The translations under genes were made by a program, and so were the position numbers. From Nautilus pompilius (taxonomy: Eukaryota; Mollusca; Cephalopoda; Nautilida; Nautilidae): DNA of 64,000 nucleotides. Location of the stretch: assembly GCA_018389105.1 (NCBI GenBank), contig JACATO010000086.1, positions 1,021,501-1,085,500 of the forward strand. Direction: 5' to 3'. The notes under the pieces are model-generated. The model was not told the DNA's origin and did not search any database. It saw only the letters and a program-made list of their open reading frames with translations. Shown piece by piece: positions 19,001-34,000 of the stretch (position 1 is its first letter; every line of letters starts with the position of its first letter).

Positions 19001-22000
19001 ACCCTTAGATCCTGAAGCCAACACATTCACTACTAAGCCACATTGCCTGGCTAAATATGAATCTAAGATGCTATTTATTTTCCTTTTTTCAGAATTGAGA
19101 AAATGAGAAAGGCACTTTTAATTTTCTCAGTTATTACAGAGAACTTATTCATTTGTTCATGACTTGGAGGTGAATTCCAGAAACATTTTCACTGTGTATT
19201 CAACATACATTCTTGCAAAATTGTTGTTTTTTTCTTGTCCATTCTCCATGTCCTACCTAACAGAGGTGTAGGGCACAAATGACACACAAGTGTGGCAGAA
19301 TTTTAACAGGATAATTTAGATAGATGTGCACTAAAAGGTCAGTGTTTTAATCAGATGGTACTTTAGTCTTTTCTTAGATAATCCTATGAATTAAATGTAG
19401 GTTGGTTTTGGGAAATCAGTTTGATGAAAAGAATGAGAAAAAAAGAATCTACAATCTCTACAATGAAGTCGGTGAAGTCCATGGATTATCTTTGGTGTAA
19501 CATGTACTAGTACAATACAGAACAGTACTGTTACTGAAATGGTAAAAAGTAAGCATTTCCCTACCATAAGCAAACTAATGTAATCCAGAAATTACAAAAT
19601 AGTACAAATAGCACACAGGACAGTCATTGCCTGTATCATGAAGAAAATTCTAGTAAAAACCCTCAAAGCTGGAGCCATCACAGGAATCTTCCACAACTGT
19701 TAAACTTAGTTGGATCAACATTTTCTTTCAATCCAAGTCATGATTTAAGACCTTTTGATGCTGAAGGGGGCAGTGGGATGGCAAGTCGATGTCATCCTCA
19801 TTGCAAACTGAATGATCTGCTTTGGATTTAGCCATATGACTCACTATTTTTGCATTAGTCATTGTTTCTGTAACTTCACAGTTATCATAAACACGAAGTC
19901 ATTCCTTAAGATCCACTGTCATCAGTCTCTTCAAGCAAATGATGCTCTGATCACACATGCTTAATATCATTAATATCATCTTCAGGTTTAGTGTACAATG
20001 TCAACAACCATCCCTCTATTTGCAGCAGGCATTGCTGGATTTAGTGTGTTTTGCCAAACTTTGGCATTTTCCTCCAATGGAACAACACCCCAGCTTTCAG
20101 CAGAAAGTTTAAATGATTTCAAAAAGGTTATCTAGAAGTTCTTTCTCAATGAGTATTTGACTCAGTAAGGATTTTGTATAGCATCATTTCAGTGTAGAGA
20201 TTCTTTTGTCCACGTGCTAGATCTTTGAGGAAGAAAGGGCACTTTAGTTTTTATAACAGACATTGTCAGCTCATTTTTTGTAGGATGTATTGGACAGTTA
20301 TCCAGACTTTTTCTCTCCTGACTGGCATTCGGTATAGAATCCTGAAAAAAAACATTTGTTGAAAATGTCTCATTTCTTATTATCCACACATTTTTGTAGT
20401 AGTAGTAACTGACTGGTAGACTTTTTTAAGTTCACATGATGGAAGCATTGTAGTTGGCAGGATATATCAATACAAAGAGGAGTAAGTTGATGTGTGTCAT
20501 TGTCATTTGTTCTCACAAGAAAGGTCACCCAATTCTTTGGGACCTTCTAGCCCTTTTAAGGATTCAAATCAATTTTTCAGAATAGCCTTAATTCATCAGC
20601 ATTGTAAATCTGGTCTAAACTATTTCTGTACAGCTTTTTTCAAATCATCTTTGTTACAAGAATGAGATTCACCAGTGAACCCCAGTTCTTTTATGCCATG
20701 GCATTTTTTAAAATGGTACGACCATTTTGTTGAAGCTGTGAACAATGTGTTCAAATGTATCTGTCTAACTTTTTTAGCAAGTATTGGTCCAGAAAAATGA
20801 GTTTACCTTAATTTTTGTGCATATTGGATAGAGACAATTTCACTGAGAGCTGGATCATGCCTCTCTTATTTCCATTCTCTCTCCAGAGTCTCTACTATGC
20901 AAAAATTTTTTAAGTTTTTCCTCAAGACTTTTTGGAATTGCTGATGGCACTCTAATAACCCAGTTTCTTGATTCTTCTGTCTTAAGACAATCAGTAATTG
21001 TAAGCTTTACTTTGACAGGTCACCTTTCTCTTCACCATAATTGTAGATAATCAACTTCCTTGACATTAAAGAAACAGCACAATACCAACCTCTCCCAGCA
21101 GTCCAACAGCAAAGGTTTAGCCTGTTTGCTCTTGTTGTGTCATACTGATTCCTGATATGATGAAGCAAGCATGTATGAATAATGGCTCTGGCACAGTGAG
21201 ATTAAAAATTACATTCCAGATGTTATACTGGACTGTACCCCTGCATGCAATATTGTGAAATGCAACAAAATAACAGACATTCCAAAGATGCTATGACTAG
21301 AAATAAAATAGGCACCAAATTCTGGAGTGGGGTTAAGAACCTGATCTACCTTCATTGGTACCGCTATATTTGTTGTGCACACATTAATGAAGCATCTGAT
21401 ACTTTTTATCCAATTCTGGGCTCTCACAATACCCTGAACACCTTTAATTACAAAGGCAGAGTTTTATTACCCTGAGCACTAAGTTATAAGCAAATCTGTG
21501 CAAAATCAATGCAATAAATGGCTGAGAAAACAGTAAAACTTTATACCTTTTTCTTGTGTCTGCAGCATCTCTCAGTTCCCACAACTAACTTCAGAATGAT
21601 TTTCCTTTTATCGTCATTGCATTGTTTTGCAAACCAACTTTTGCAGGTTTAATGTCAAACTGGCCTGCTTAAGAGACATCTTGAGTATATGTGGCTATAA
21701 AATAGGTGGTTCTTACATCAGTTTTGTAAAGAGCTTCTCAATGTTATAGTGCTTATGTTTAATAGCTTTACTGAAAAAATACTGATTTTAAAGTATCAAA
21801 TTATGAATAAAGTACTTTCCTGTATACCACGTTTAGACATTGCTAATCTCACTGCACTCTTTTTAGGTGTTCTTAGTATATATTATAAAAACCAAATATA
21901 GTTAATAAAAATTGTTTGTAAACTATTTTTGGAATCTCTGTATTGGTTCACTTTAATTACAGTTCTAAATTTGGGCATTTCTCTTTCAAAGACCAAATTC

Positions 22001-25000
22001 TCACCTTGGACAAGTTTATTTTTTTTTAAATAAAGGAACTGTTCTTGTTATAATGGAAAAACCACCTGAATTGGGTAGCCTTTGTGGTCTGGTGGATAGA
22101 GTATTTGATGCAATCAGTAGTTTAGGGAGTCAGACCTCTTGTGCCAAAAAAATCTAGATTTATAATTAGCATTGAGGACCATCATCAATGAAGTTGACTT
22201 GAGTTAAAGTTATCTTCACAAAAGCTGAAACAGCACTTACCAGAACTATCTGAGGACTGGGGATGAAACTTCAAAAAAGTACAGCAGGCTTTAGTTATTC
22301 ATGTGGCTTGATTGGTCATAGGCTCAGTGTGGATGACATCGAGATTTTAGCCAGGTCTTGTTCAGATTTCAAATTGAAATATATGGAATCATTATTTATC
22401 AGACACCTTTAACCTGATCTTAATGATCATAACTTATTCTTGCCACAATTTCTTTTATTTTATATATACATACATAAGTATGTACATTTATGCTCATCCA
22501 TCCATTCACAAGACATTTAGTCTGTGGTTCTTTTCCTTCAATCTGTTTTGATTGATAATAGATTTTGCTTAGAATTGAAAAACCCTTTGTGTTTGAGTGT
22601 GACACTCTCTGTTGATGTGTATGTTTTTATTGGAAACATGCTTATTTGCTTTCTTGTAGCTAATGTGATGATAAAGATTAAAAAGAAAAAAAAATACTGA
22701 ACAGGATATCTTGGCATTAAGTTTAAACTCTGGACAGGTATGCTCAGGTTTGAGATATTTCCATGAATTGGCAGAATTCCACCAATTGCCAAAATTTGGA
22801 TTGGCTCGACAAAAAGGTCAAAGATGAGAGTTCAGGCAATGAGAAAATTAAACTCGGGGAACTTGTCAGAAAGATCTGCTTGTTTGTGGTGCAGTGAAGA
22901 AATGGGCTACAATGGAATGCCATTAAAGGACAGCCTACTAGAAAACTGTAATATTCCAATGACAAAATTATTCTTTGTCGAGTATTTTTGATGGAGGGTT
23001 TTGTTTTTCATCTGAAAGTGAAAGAAGCATGGCAAAGTCTGGACACTATATCTCAAGCAGTCCTCAATGTGTCCAGCTGTAGCCATTGTTGACTGAACAG
23101 CAACTATATTTAACTCTGTTCATGATATCTGTTGCTATGCCCTCAGACCTCATAGATATGCAGTTTTTTTTTTTTTGGAATATGAATAGAAATCTTTATG
23201 GTGTGAATTGTTAATTAAACTTAATTGTTTTTGTTCTTAGAACTTATTCTTGTTAAAATTCATTTCTCTGTCTCGTTATGTGATTGGTACAAGTCTCTAC
23301 TTTTATTTTCTTTCTTGTAATGTAGTTTGTACATTCTTTTGTCAATAACTTTCCTACGTGTTTTAGAATTTTATAAAAGTAATCATTAATGTGAAAATAC
23401 TTACATTACTGCCAGACCTATCTACAGACAAGTGATGGACAAGATTTGAGCATTTACACTAATCATCAAATGTGGATATGTACTGATGATGTTTGACTTC
23501 TCTCCAAATTGGTCCATTGCTTGGGTTTATTTTTCTGAGATCCCCATTCGTTGTACTTTGACAGATCAGTGAAGCTGCAACTCAACTGAACAAACTACCA
23601 CAGCCATTGCTACCCCAGCTGAAGGCCATTCAGCTGACTCTCCTTGACCTGCACAAAAGGCTGGGCCTTGGAGAAGAAGACTTAATTGAGCGTGTGAAGC
23701 TGGTAGAGTTCCTTCAGCAGAAGTTACAGAAGGATTTACCAGGTGAGTTGTTTATGAATTGAATTATTTACTGCAGTTTGTCAATTAATATGATTTAAAA
23801 ATATCTGAATCATTTCTCCATGTATTGTGGTTCATTCTAAAGTTCTTGAGTTTACTGTGGACCAATAGATCTAGCAGACAGGGTTTTACAGTTGTAGGAT
23901 GATAGAAGAGGTTAATGAATACTAAAGTCCACCATATTTATGCTGTTTGAGGTCAGGGTTATAGGGATGATAGATGGGGTTAGTGAATACTGAAATCCTT
24001 CACAAGGTTAAGAAACCATAAATTCTGTAGTAGTGTGGTATCCTGAAGGTGAATTAAAAACTATTTTTAATATATTTGTATCAGTATTATTGTAAAAGAA
24101 AGATTTCTAAAAAAAATGAAGTGAAAACGTTTTTGTATTAAAATGAATTTCTAGAATGACTAAAGACAGCTGTCTCTGTGTCTACTCTAATACTTTTTTT
24201 GATACGCTTGTATTTTTTGTTTTTGCATAATTTTGATATATGAGTATTGGTGCCACACACTCTTTTTGAAGCTTTATAACACAAATTTCTATTTTTGTAT
24301 TTTTTACAGGAGTAAAACTTCACTTGTATGGGTCCTCAGCATCAGGGTTTGGTCTGAAAACAAGTGATGTGAACATTGACCTGGAGGCACCTGGAGGCAT
24401 GAATTTGGCCCTAGCACTAAAACGATCTTTTGAAAGTCTCAGTTTCTGGGGTAAACTGCGGTAACTGCTAATTAAGCAGGCACCATGATGAATGTTCACA
24501 CAATACTAACACACACACACACACACACACAGTCTCTCTCTCTCTCTCATTTTAACATAATTCACCTGTGCCAGGTAAACTTTAATGAATTCTCTTGTAT
24601 TAATTTTTTTTCTCCAGAAAATGCTAACATCTCCAATTTCAACAGAGGTACTAGGTCTAATTTCTCAAGTAAAACTTTACTTTATCTAGAATTTTTTAAA
24701 ACTTTAAATTATTTTTTAACAAATAAAAAAACAAGAACAAGTTAATTTTTTGTAGGTGCCAAATAAATGGTCACTTATTTATTTTATTTTTTGAGACTGT
24801 TTCCTTTGATTGGCTCATTTATCTGGTACCAAAGTATGACAGTTTAGTAGTCACAGAAAGGCAGGAAACCATGTTGACCTATGCAAGGTCTCCTAGTGAA
24901 GAGAACTGATCATCAATATGATTCTTGAGTTGGTTAATATTATCACTATTAACTCCACTTGCCAGTAATTTATTCCAGTCATTAATAATTCTGTTATTAA

Positions 25001-28000
25001 ACAAATTGTTTTCTCTTATCTAATCATGCTGGAATCTTTGCTGATTTTTTTGTGATAATGAACACTAATATTTGTAACTGTAGATAACCAAAAAAATTTG
25101 TCTCTATCCACTTCAAAACTCCTAATTATTTTGAAAACTTCAAAGTTCCCTCTTATCCATTTAACACAAACTTTAATTTCAATATTTTTCATCATTTAGC
25201 ATATTCCAGTTTCTAGTAATTATGTACTGAAATTTCTTTCTAATAAATCAGTTTCCTTTCTCAACTAAGGATTCCTTGCCTGCACAGATGCATGGGTTTC
25301 CTTCAAGAACTTCAGTTTCTACTCACATCCAAAAACCAAGAGGTCTGGCCAGGATTTTCCTCCTGAAGTTAGAAGTACTGGGCCTCTTGTGGTGCAGGAT
25401 TTGCAATGGTTCCTAGTGAACAACTACACTAACACACTCCTACCACACCACTGTCACCAACTAGTGGCTTGCTTTCACACATTTGCATCTGTTTAACTCT
25501 AGGAAGTTTTTGGATGAGCATAATGGCACTGTACAGCAGATATCTCTTCTCAAGATCTTATTCATTACATTTTTATTGAAAAACAAGTAAACTTAGTTTT
25601 GAGAAATAATTAACAGCAGTAGCTGCATGGTAACGTGCTTTTGTGTTGTTTTCTATCATTTTAGAATTGTGTCTTTTTAAAAATATTTGTTGGCTGTTCT
25701 CTACTTTCAGCTCTGCTCAAAATTATAAGCTTGTCTGCTGCCTACTTAAACATGGCTACAGATGAAAGTCAAACGTGATGTGTACAGAGACGAAAGCACA
25801 AACCAAATTATTCTGAATATTATAAATTTTTTTTTTAAAAAAGCCAGTTTCTAACTGTTATTCAACTATTTATTTATTTTCCTAATGTTGTCACTGATTA
25901 GTGTGGCAGTGAAACTGAAGAATGTGGCTCTAGGACTTTTATTTTCTGATACCCACCATTCTCTTTTCAGATGCACTGATAATGGTTCGCAGTGAGTTTT
26001 CTGCCAAGGTGCCCTCGATTTATTTCAAAACTGTGGATACTGGTCTGCAGTGCCAGCTGACGGTGAACAGTATGTTGGCACGACAGACAAGTCATCTGCT
26101 GGCTCTCTACAGAAGTATAGATCCTCGTGTTTCTGTGCTAGCTGTAGTTTTCAGATATTGGGCCAAGGTGAGTATCTCTTAATGCTTTTTTGGATCAGCC
26201 AGGGCAGAGTTATTATTGTTACTATTCGCGACTCTTCAACTGTCTGCCAGACTAGAGCCCAGGTCAGTCAGATTTAGGTTTTTGGTCAACAGACTTTGGA
26301 TGTTTTCAATCATGGAAGTCTCCCCACACCAGAGAGTCCCTTCTAGAACTCCTATCTTTAGCTGTGGAAGCAAGCCAGAGTACATGGCAGAAGCTTACAC
26401 TGACGAACTATTACAGAAGAGTGAAAAGCCATGCTATAGGGGGGGTTGCCAAATCAAATTTATCTCTAGCAGGGATTCAACCTGTGCCCTCAGTCATGTG
26501 CATTGTGGGGTTTAATTCATAAAAAACGATTTATATGATAATTTTTCAGAAAATTAATTTTTGCTTTTTTTTTAGATTTGTTTTAACATTTTGTTTCATC
26601 TGTTGACAAATTTAAATTCATCTGAAGGGCTGTCATGTGGTGATCAAATGTCTCGTGTGCAGAAGAAAGAGAATCTTGTCATCGTCTTGTGGATTGATGA
26701 CAAAAAACATGGCCATGCAGTTGATCTCTGATCACAAGAATAAGAATCAACCAGAATTTTGCTATGCTTATGACCACTGCCATTTTTCCTCAGACAGAAA
26801 CCTCATGCCTCTTTCTTTCTTGCTCTTTCTCCAGCTGTGCAAACTGGACCAACAGGATGTAGGCACACTACCGGCCTACTGCACCAGCCTGATGACTGTT
26901 TATTTTCTACAGCAGGTTTCTCCCCCTGTTCTGCCAGTTTTGCCACTGGTAAGTAAAAAAAATAAAGTACAAGTAAATATAATCAGCTCAGCTCTGCTCT
27001 GTTCATTAAATGATTGAGTAGTATCAAGTTTAACTGATTTGAACACTTGACTGCAATTTTCTGTCTGCTGGTTTTGTCTTTTCAGGGTTCAGAAAGAAAT
27101 GAAGAAGAAGAAAATGTGAAGTGCAATTTTGATGAACTCCAAAAAATAGTAAGTTTCTGCCTGATACTTTAGTGAAGAGCACAAGTGAACTAATAGCTGT
27201 GCCCATCTTTTGAGTTTGGACCATTGCATGAAAAAATTCTAGGAAAACTCTGGAATTATATGAAAGTGTAGAATATATGTGAGTATGTGGTTGTGCAGAG
27301 TTGATTTTTAATTGTAGAGGCTTATTCTACTATACATGTGGACATTTTTTGGAAATAATTGGCACTCAGAGATTTTTGAAAATGATTGTACTGTGTTTAA
27401 AACTGATGGCCAAGTTTTAGCTTTAACTTCTCCTATTTTTATTCACTTTGGATGATCATGATTTGGTTTTGATGTTTTCTATATCTCAGATGCTTTCAGT
27501 TAGATTATCATGCGTGCTTCCTTCTTTTTGTAGGCTTATCAGTTCAGGTCATTCAACGATAGCTGGATAGCCGAACTCTGGCTCAGTCTACTGCGCTTCT
27601 ACTGCCAACACTTTGACAGCTCAAAGATTGTTGTTTCTATCCGTCATCTCAGTCAGTTGAGTCGTGGCTCTAAGAACTGGAAAACAAAACGTTTGGCCAT
27701 CGAAGGTAACAACAGCAATTTAGTATTTTCAAAGTATGGTGGGTGTTTGTTAAGGGTAAATCAGTACTTGACATTGGCACAAAAAAAGTGGGATGTGTTT
27801 GATTGATTTCTGACTTTGGTGTAGTCAAGCCAAAGAAATTCCCAACTAATCTTGTTTAAAACTCATTGACCCCTGGTGTCAACTTTTTGTCACCATTTCA
27901 TGTTGTTTACTCCTGACCAATCATAACCATTACAACAGATTTTCTTAACCAACTGAAATGTTGCTTTTATGCGTCGTTCAGTAAATCCAACATGGCAAAC

Positions 28001-31000
28001 TAGAGCGCATTTAAGCGACAGTCGGGAGTAAACAACATGAAATGATGATGTGTAAAAGTGACACCAGGGTTCAGTGAGTTACAGAATTTTTCTCTATCCA
28101 AAATCACCAGTCATGCAATGAAAGTGACTTTCAGTGATCGTGTCACTGCTTTTGACTTTTAAATTATCTAAGAAAAGCAAATTAAATTTTCTGTATGTTT
28201 CTTCTAAACAAATCTACATGTGCCATACACCACTCTTAAGTGTGAAGTGATGCCTTTATGAAGGCACTAAACTCAAACAACAATAATTAAATTTCACTAA
28301 TGAGAAGGTTTATAAATTACCTTCTAACTGATTACTTATTGAAATATAGAACTGTGCATTGACTGAGCATTGTCATGTGACTGGTATCTGTTATCTGATT
28401 GGCTGTTGGTGGTCTCACTTGCTTCCTCCATGTACTTTATGTTGATGACAAAGTTGGTTTACTTTACTCAGCATGTTTTCAACCATAATCATTGTTTATT
28501 TTTTGCAAAGGGACAAAAAATAAATCATTCTTGATCTGAGCCATTTGAAAGTCCAGAAATCATTCAGATTCCAAAAAAAAATTACTGCTCAGTTTAGTGC
28601 TTGCTGCCTCAGACTCCAGAAACTAGCTTACCCCGAGTCTTGTGCAAAGGGCCTTATATGTAGTATTGGAAATAATTATGGAAGCACAGGATATGCACAA
28701 ATAATGACTAATTGAAACTAAGAAATGTATATAATGCACAATACATTATTACATTAAAAAGAAAGAAACAAAATGAATACGTGATACAGCACATTAGTAC
28801 TTGGTATGTGAGCCCTTTGCTTTATATGGAGCACGACACCTTGTTTTCATGCTCCCATACAGATTATTAGTGTATGACTGGAACGTTGTTCCAAAAGTCC
28901 TGTAACAGTGTCCACAATCCATCCAAGGTGTTTGGTAGCCATATAACTCTATATAGTCTAAAAGATGTTTATATCAAGACTTTGTGCAGGCCAAGGCATT
29001 TTTTTTTACTGTTCCACCAGCCTCTTTATGTTCCGGATAGTTTTCACCACATTGGCATATGCTTTGGGTCATTGTCATGTTGGAAGATGAATTCCCACTC
29101 AATGGGATGTCTTCTGAAGGAATGCTATGATGGATGGGAACCACCTGTGTCTGTCAGTAATCAGTATACTTGTGATTTTATACATATCTCCAACATGTTT
29201 GGCTGATATGCAGCCCCACACTTGTATTGATCCATATCCTCGCCTTATTGGAGCTGTTGTAACTCCCTGGTCTGTCTTTGAACAAACTGCTGTTGATTAT
29301 TTTCAAACAGTGCCTTTCAGGTTTGGTCATTCACTGTTTATTTCTTTTGCTCAGTTTAGCCTTTCCATTTGGTTGCTTCTCTTCAGCAAAGATTTCTGGG
29401 CAGCTACTTATTCATTGAGACCATTTTATACTAATGTGTATCTTACTGCTCTTGAAGAAACATTAACACCTGTACTTATAACTATGTTATTCATAAGATC
29501 TCTAACAACTTGTCATTCATCATATAGAGAACATACCTTGAGATGTGATTCTATCATATATATACTGTATATATACACAGTTTTTCCTTTGTTTCTTTAA
29601 TTATTTAATACTGTATATTGGTCACTACTTGCTAAAAGAATGGACTTGGTTTAGGTACTCTCACTTCACCATCTGCAATCACATTGTAAGTGAGACCACC
29701 ACTCCAAATAGAATGGGGTTTTCGTCAATGAACCCATGTGAAGTAAACAGATGATCTCTCACAGGTATGGTTGAAATGGGTTGTGGATACCATGACCTTT
29801 GGATGTTGTATGAAGGCATGAAGAAATATGCAGTTTCCATAGGCTTAACTTTTAGGAGCATGATCAAGCATCTTTGAGAGGCATGAAAAATCATGCAGAA
29901 GGCATATAAAGAGATTGATCCATGTGTAGGGATTGATCCAGTGGTAGAGATGATGATGGTGATGATGATATAGATATTGCTATCTTATATGATGGTTCCT
30001 GGATGGGGCACAAGTATGGTATAGTTGGAAAATGTCTTGATGTAAGCATGTAAATCTCTGTTTTCTTAATAAAGGATACTCAGAGTTTTAGTGAACTTTT
30101 TAGCAGCTGTATCTTGAAACAATTCAATATTTTTTGTTCAAATTTTTAACAAGTTGAGACATTAGAAACACATATGGTGATTTTGCAGGGTCAGGCTCTA
30201 AGGAGCCTTGCATCCTGAAATATGACACTACCAAGTGTTATTTCTGAAATAATCTATTTTATAAAGATTTTCTTATAGAATTATATTACTGAACACTGAC
30301 CAAATTTTATGGTACATGCCCTTATTTCATCTACCAAAATCAAAGATGGCCACAGTTACCATAATGGTAGTTTGGCCCACATAAAAAATCTTTCATGTTT
30401 TCAATTTGTTGGATGCCTAGATGACACTAAGATTCATGCAGACATCTTTAGAAGTAAAGAAATTAGGATTTTGAGTACTGATCTTTTAAGCTTAGAATTG
30501 TTGTCTATCTATTGTTATTCCTTCTTAATCATACTACTAAAAACAACAATCAAATGCATAAATATAATGTCATATAAAAGATATCAGCAGGGTCAGAGTC
30601 TGATATTTCAGCTTTATACTTCTTCCCTCTATTGCACAGTGTTTAATGTGGAAAATAATTATGAATTGTTGAAGGAATAATAATTTTATGAGATTGCATC
30701 TGTTACATTTATGATTATATCTTTTGTAACACTATTTAATTGAGAAAAGGCTGATGGTGTTTGTAGAAATGGTAATTTAAGCTTTCATATTCTTTTTCAC
30801 CTTTTATAATGTGTAGTCATTGTGACAGAAGTTAATTTAATAGGTCATCAGGGTAGTAAGCTTCTTTTTATGGCTCCACTGTGCAGTACTATGTCTATTA
30901 GTGCCACCTGCCTCAGTCGGTGTTAATACACATGTTTCTAGGAGTTAGTGACATTTGTTGTCTGGGTTTTCTCTGACCGTACACATTTTTCTAAAATTTC

Positions 31001-34000
31001 AATTTCAGACCCTTTTTCTGTTAAAAGAAATGTGGCGCGCTCCGTCAGCAGTGGTCGGATATTTGAGTACTTCCAGGACTGTTTGGTGAAAACTTGCCTT
31101 TACTTTGGACTTCCCCAGTGTCAGCATGCACAGTGCCATAAAAGGAAACCACTCTCCAAATGTGACGATATCAGCGCGCATTCTAGCCCTGTAGAAAACC
31201 AGAAAACTCTGCCATTAAAAATGGATCCATCGAGTTCAAGTCAGACTGCCACAACCAACTGTTCCTCGTCAGACTGTGCAAACCACACTTGTGATGACAC
31301 GTGTTCGAATGGCTTGCTTTCAGACCAGGATTCTTGTCACCTCATGTCCAATAAGAATCCTCCAAGGTGTCTGATGCAAGATCTTGATTTTGATGCAGAC
31401 TATGAATATCACTTTACTGTGAAGAATCTGTCAGATGGGAGGGTAGGTTTCTTTTTGTTTTCTGCCCATGCTAGCAACATTTTAAGTGGTCTAGTGGATG
31501 TGTTTCTGCTGTCATGACTTTAAACATTAGACATCATTTAATACAGTTATTGGATTTTTGGGGAAGAAGCAAAATCTGTGGAAAGATTTTATCCAAATGA
31601 TTTCCTGATGTCTGTGAGATTTCACTGACAGTCTGGTAGTCAGTCAATCCTTAATTTGTGTAAACAGAAATCCGTCATGCATCATTTCTGTGTAGTTACC
31701 AACGATGTCAAGAGAAAGCCATCTGACATTTCTGTCAAGTCATCCTACTTACTCACTAGGTTTGAAGTCAGGGTCACACCATTTGCTCTAGTACTGCTGA
31801 GTCTTCTTCCCCAAGTAGGTCTCATCACAAACTAAAGCAATGTTTTAGGTGATGATCATATTTTCCATTCTATATTTTATTGTTACTTCCCAAAAGTAAT
31901 ATCTGATCTTGCTCTTCTCACTTTCCATTCCTTCCAGCTTCATTTTCTTTTTGTTGGATTTGTCATTTTTAGCCAACACATTGTCATATTGCTAGCATAT
32001 AACAAACAGATCTTTTTTTACACCTTGTCTTTACAGACAGTTGATCTTCAGGCACACATACTAACTGAGTTACTCTCTCTCCCATGCAAGTTACATCTCA
32101 TTTCTCTCTTGAAGCTTCTGCTTTCTTTGTCTGCCAGATTTTATCTGAATCAAACCCCTTTCTTCAGATTTTTGCTCATATCTGAGATATTCCAGTGTCC
32201 TTAAAAACTTTGCCCTAACTTTAGAGCAACCATCCTGGCTTTCTCCACTGTGCATAGATCTCTTTTATTATGGCGTTTTGTAATAATGTTATATCAGTAG
32301 GAGAACAGAGCACCATTATACCCTGCTCTGGTTAACAGCAGTAGTATCATTGACAAAAGTCTGAAAACTTGCAATATGTACAGTTCACACATGATAAACT
32401 GGCACATAATATTTTAAAAATAACATTATGCAAGATTTAATTTTTCACATTGTAAACCAACACATTTTCTTATTTTGACATTTGTACTGTATAAGCACAC
32501 AAGAGTTGGAATGGTGGAAAAATCAACAAGGAAACCTTCCACTTCATCCATTTATATAGTTTCTATAATAATAATAGTTTTTAGCTATAGTATTTGATGT
32601 GTCCTTTTATATTTGTGATCTCAGAATTTTGCATGGTATTGTATTTGGAATTAGCCTTGTTGGATGCCACCATATGTTTGAAAGAGTTTAACCATTTTTG
32701 TTAAATATGAGTTTATGTGTGAGGATGATAAAGGTGATGAGCTGGTGGGAACCTTTAAGATGTGTCTATAATGGTAATTTAAAAAAAAATGTACTTCAAA
32801 ATTTCTACACCCATGGACTATATTCTTGGTTAGTGCCTTACATGTTTTATCAGTCTGTTTATAACTTTCTCCCCTGTCCTATTGACAGCTATTTATCTGT
32901 TGGACCAGTTTCATTATTTACTCTGACAGATAGATTATTTATTTTTTATATATATATCTATTTTTATTCATCTTCTATCATTTGTCAAATTAATCATAAA
33001 AAAGTGGGGGGACATCTTTCGTGACAGCACATTACACGTTGCCAGATTAATGCAGCCTTTTTATTCTAAAGATCTGGTTGACTTTCCTTGATATAGGGCC
33101 CAGCCATCATCTGCAGCATTTGTGGAAAGGAGGGTCATCTGAAAAGTGCCTGCCCAGAAGAGGTGCTGCCCCCCTTGATTGACCTTCCTCCAATGACTGA
33201 CAGTCACATGAAGCTGATGACTGAGACACTGAAACAGGTTCCAAGTATGCAATTTTATGCTACTATCTATCTATTTGTTGCAGTTTGATTTTGGTGTGGA
33301 TGAGAGAACAAGATCTCTCAGCTTACAAGAGACACCAAAAGGTAATGTCTCCTATTTATTTTGTGAAGAATGGAAAATGAAAATCATTTACAAAATATGT
33401 TTATATATCTTATCACTTGTGAGCTTCATTTTTTCCCACCATGGTGAAGCATTCAATAGCAGTTAGTGATGGTGCACATGTTAACATGTGTTAAGCAAAG
33501 AGCAGTTCATAATTAAATTTTTCACAAATAAGGGGATTTTGCAAATTGAGATTTACTGATATGATGAATGTGTACATGCATTTATGTAATCATGTGAGAA
33601 CTGTAAAATGCTGGGTAAATCAAATGAAAAGTGGAGATATGAACTCCAGAGTAGACATTGCAGCAGCTGCTAATGAAGACAACACGCAGAAAATTGATGA
33701 ACTGATCTGCAAAGATTGACACATTGCATGGCGTGAGTTGAGTCAGTCTAAGAAATGATTCTTGTAACTTTGGCTATGTGGGCAGTATTTCAAAGCTGGT
33801 GATGCTGAGAAGAATGTGTTCATCAGTGACTACATAGCAGTGGCACATTATTTTAACATAATAATGCTGACTGGTTCTACATTTTCACAAGTATGTAGAT
33901 TATGACGATGATGGTGGAAATGTTGGGAAAATAACTGTACTGGTTATTTAAAAAAAAAAAACTCCCTTTGTGTCTGTTCTCTGTTAAGTTTTGTATGTTT

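Noticed and set aside
18815..19055. Functional tRNA gene
   Set aside because: Boxes are present but no cloverleaf stems can be formed by eye; better explained as a SINE.
20189..20389. 66-codon minus-strand ORF as an independent gene
   Set aside because: It carries the LDNCPIHP catalytic region of the broken Tigger-type transposase.
28874..29754. Plus-strand ORFs of 110, 157 and 69 codons
   Set aside because: They are antisense to the Tc1-type transposase relic or its surroundings.
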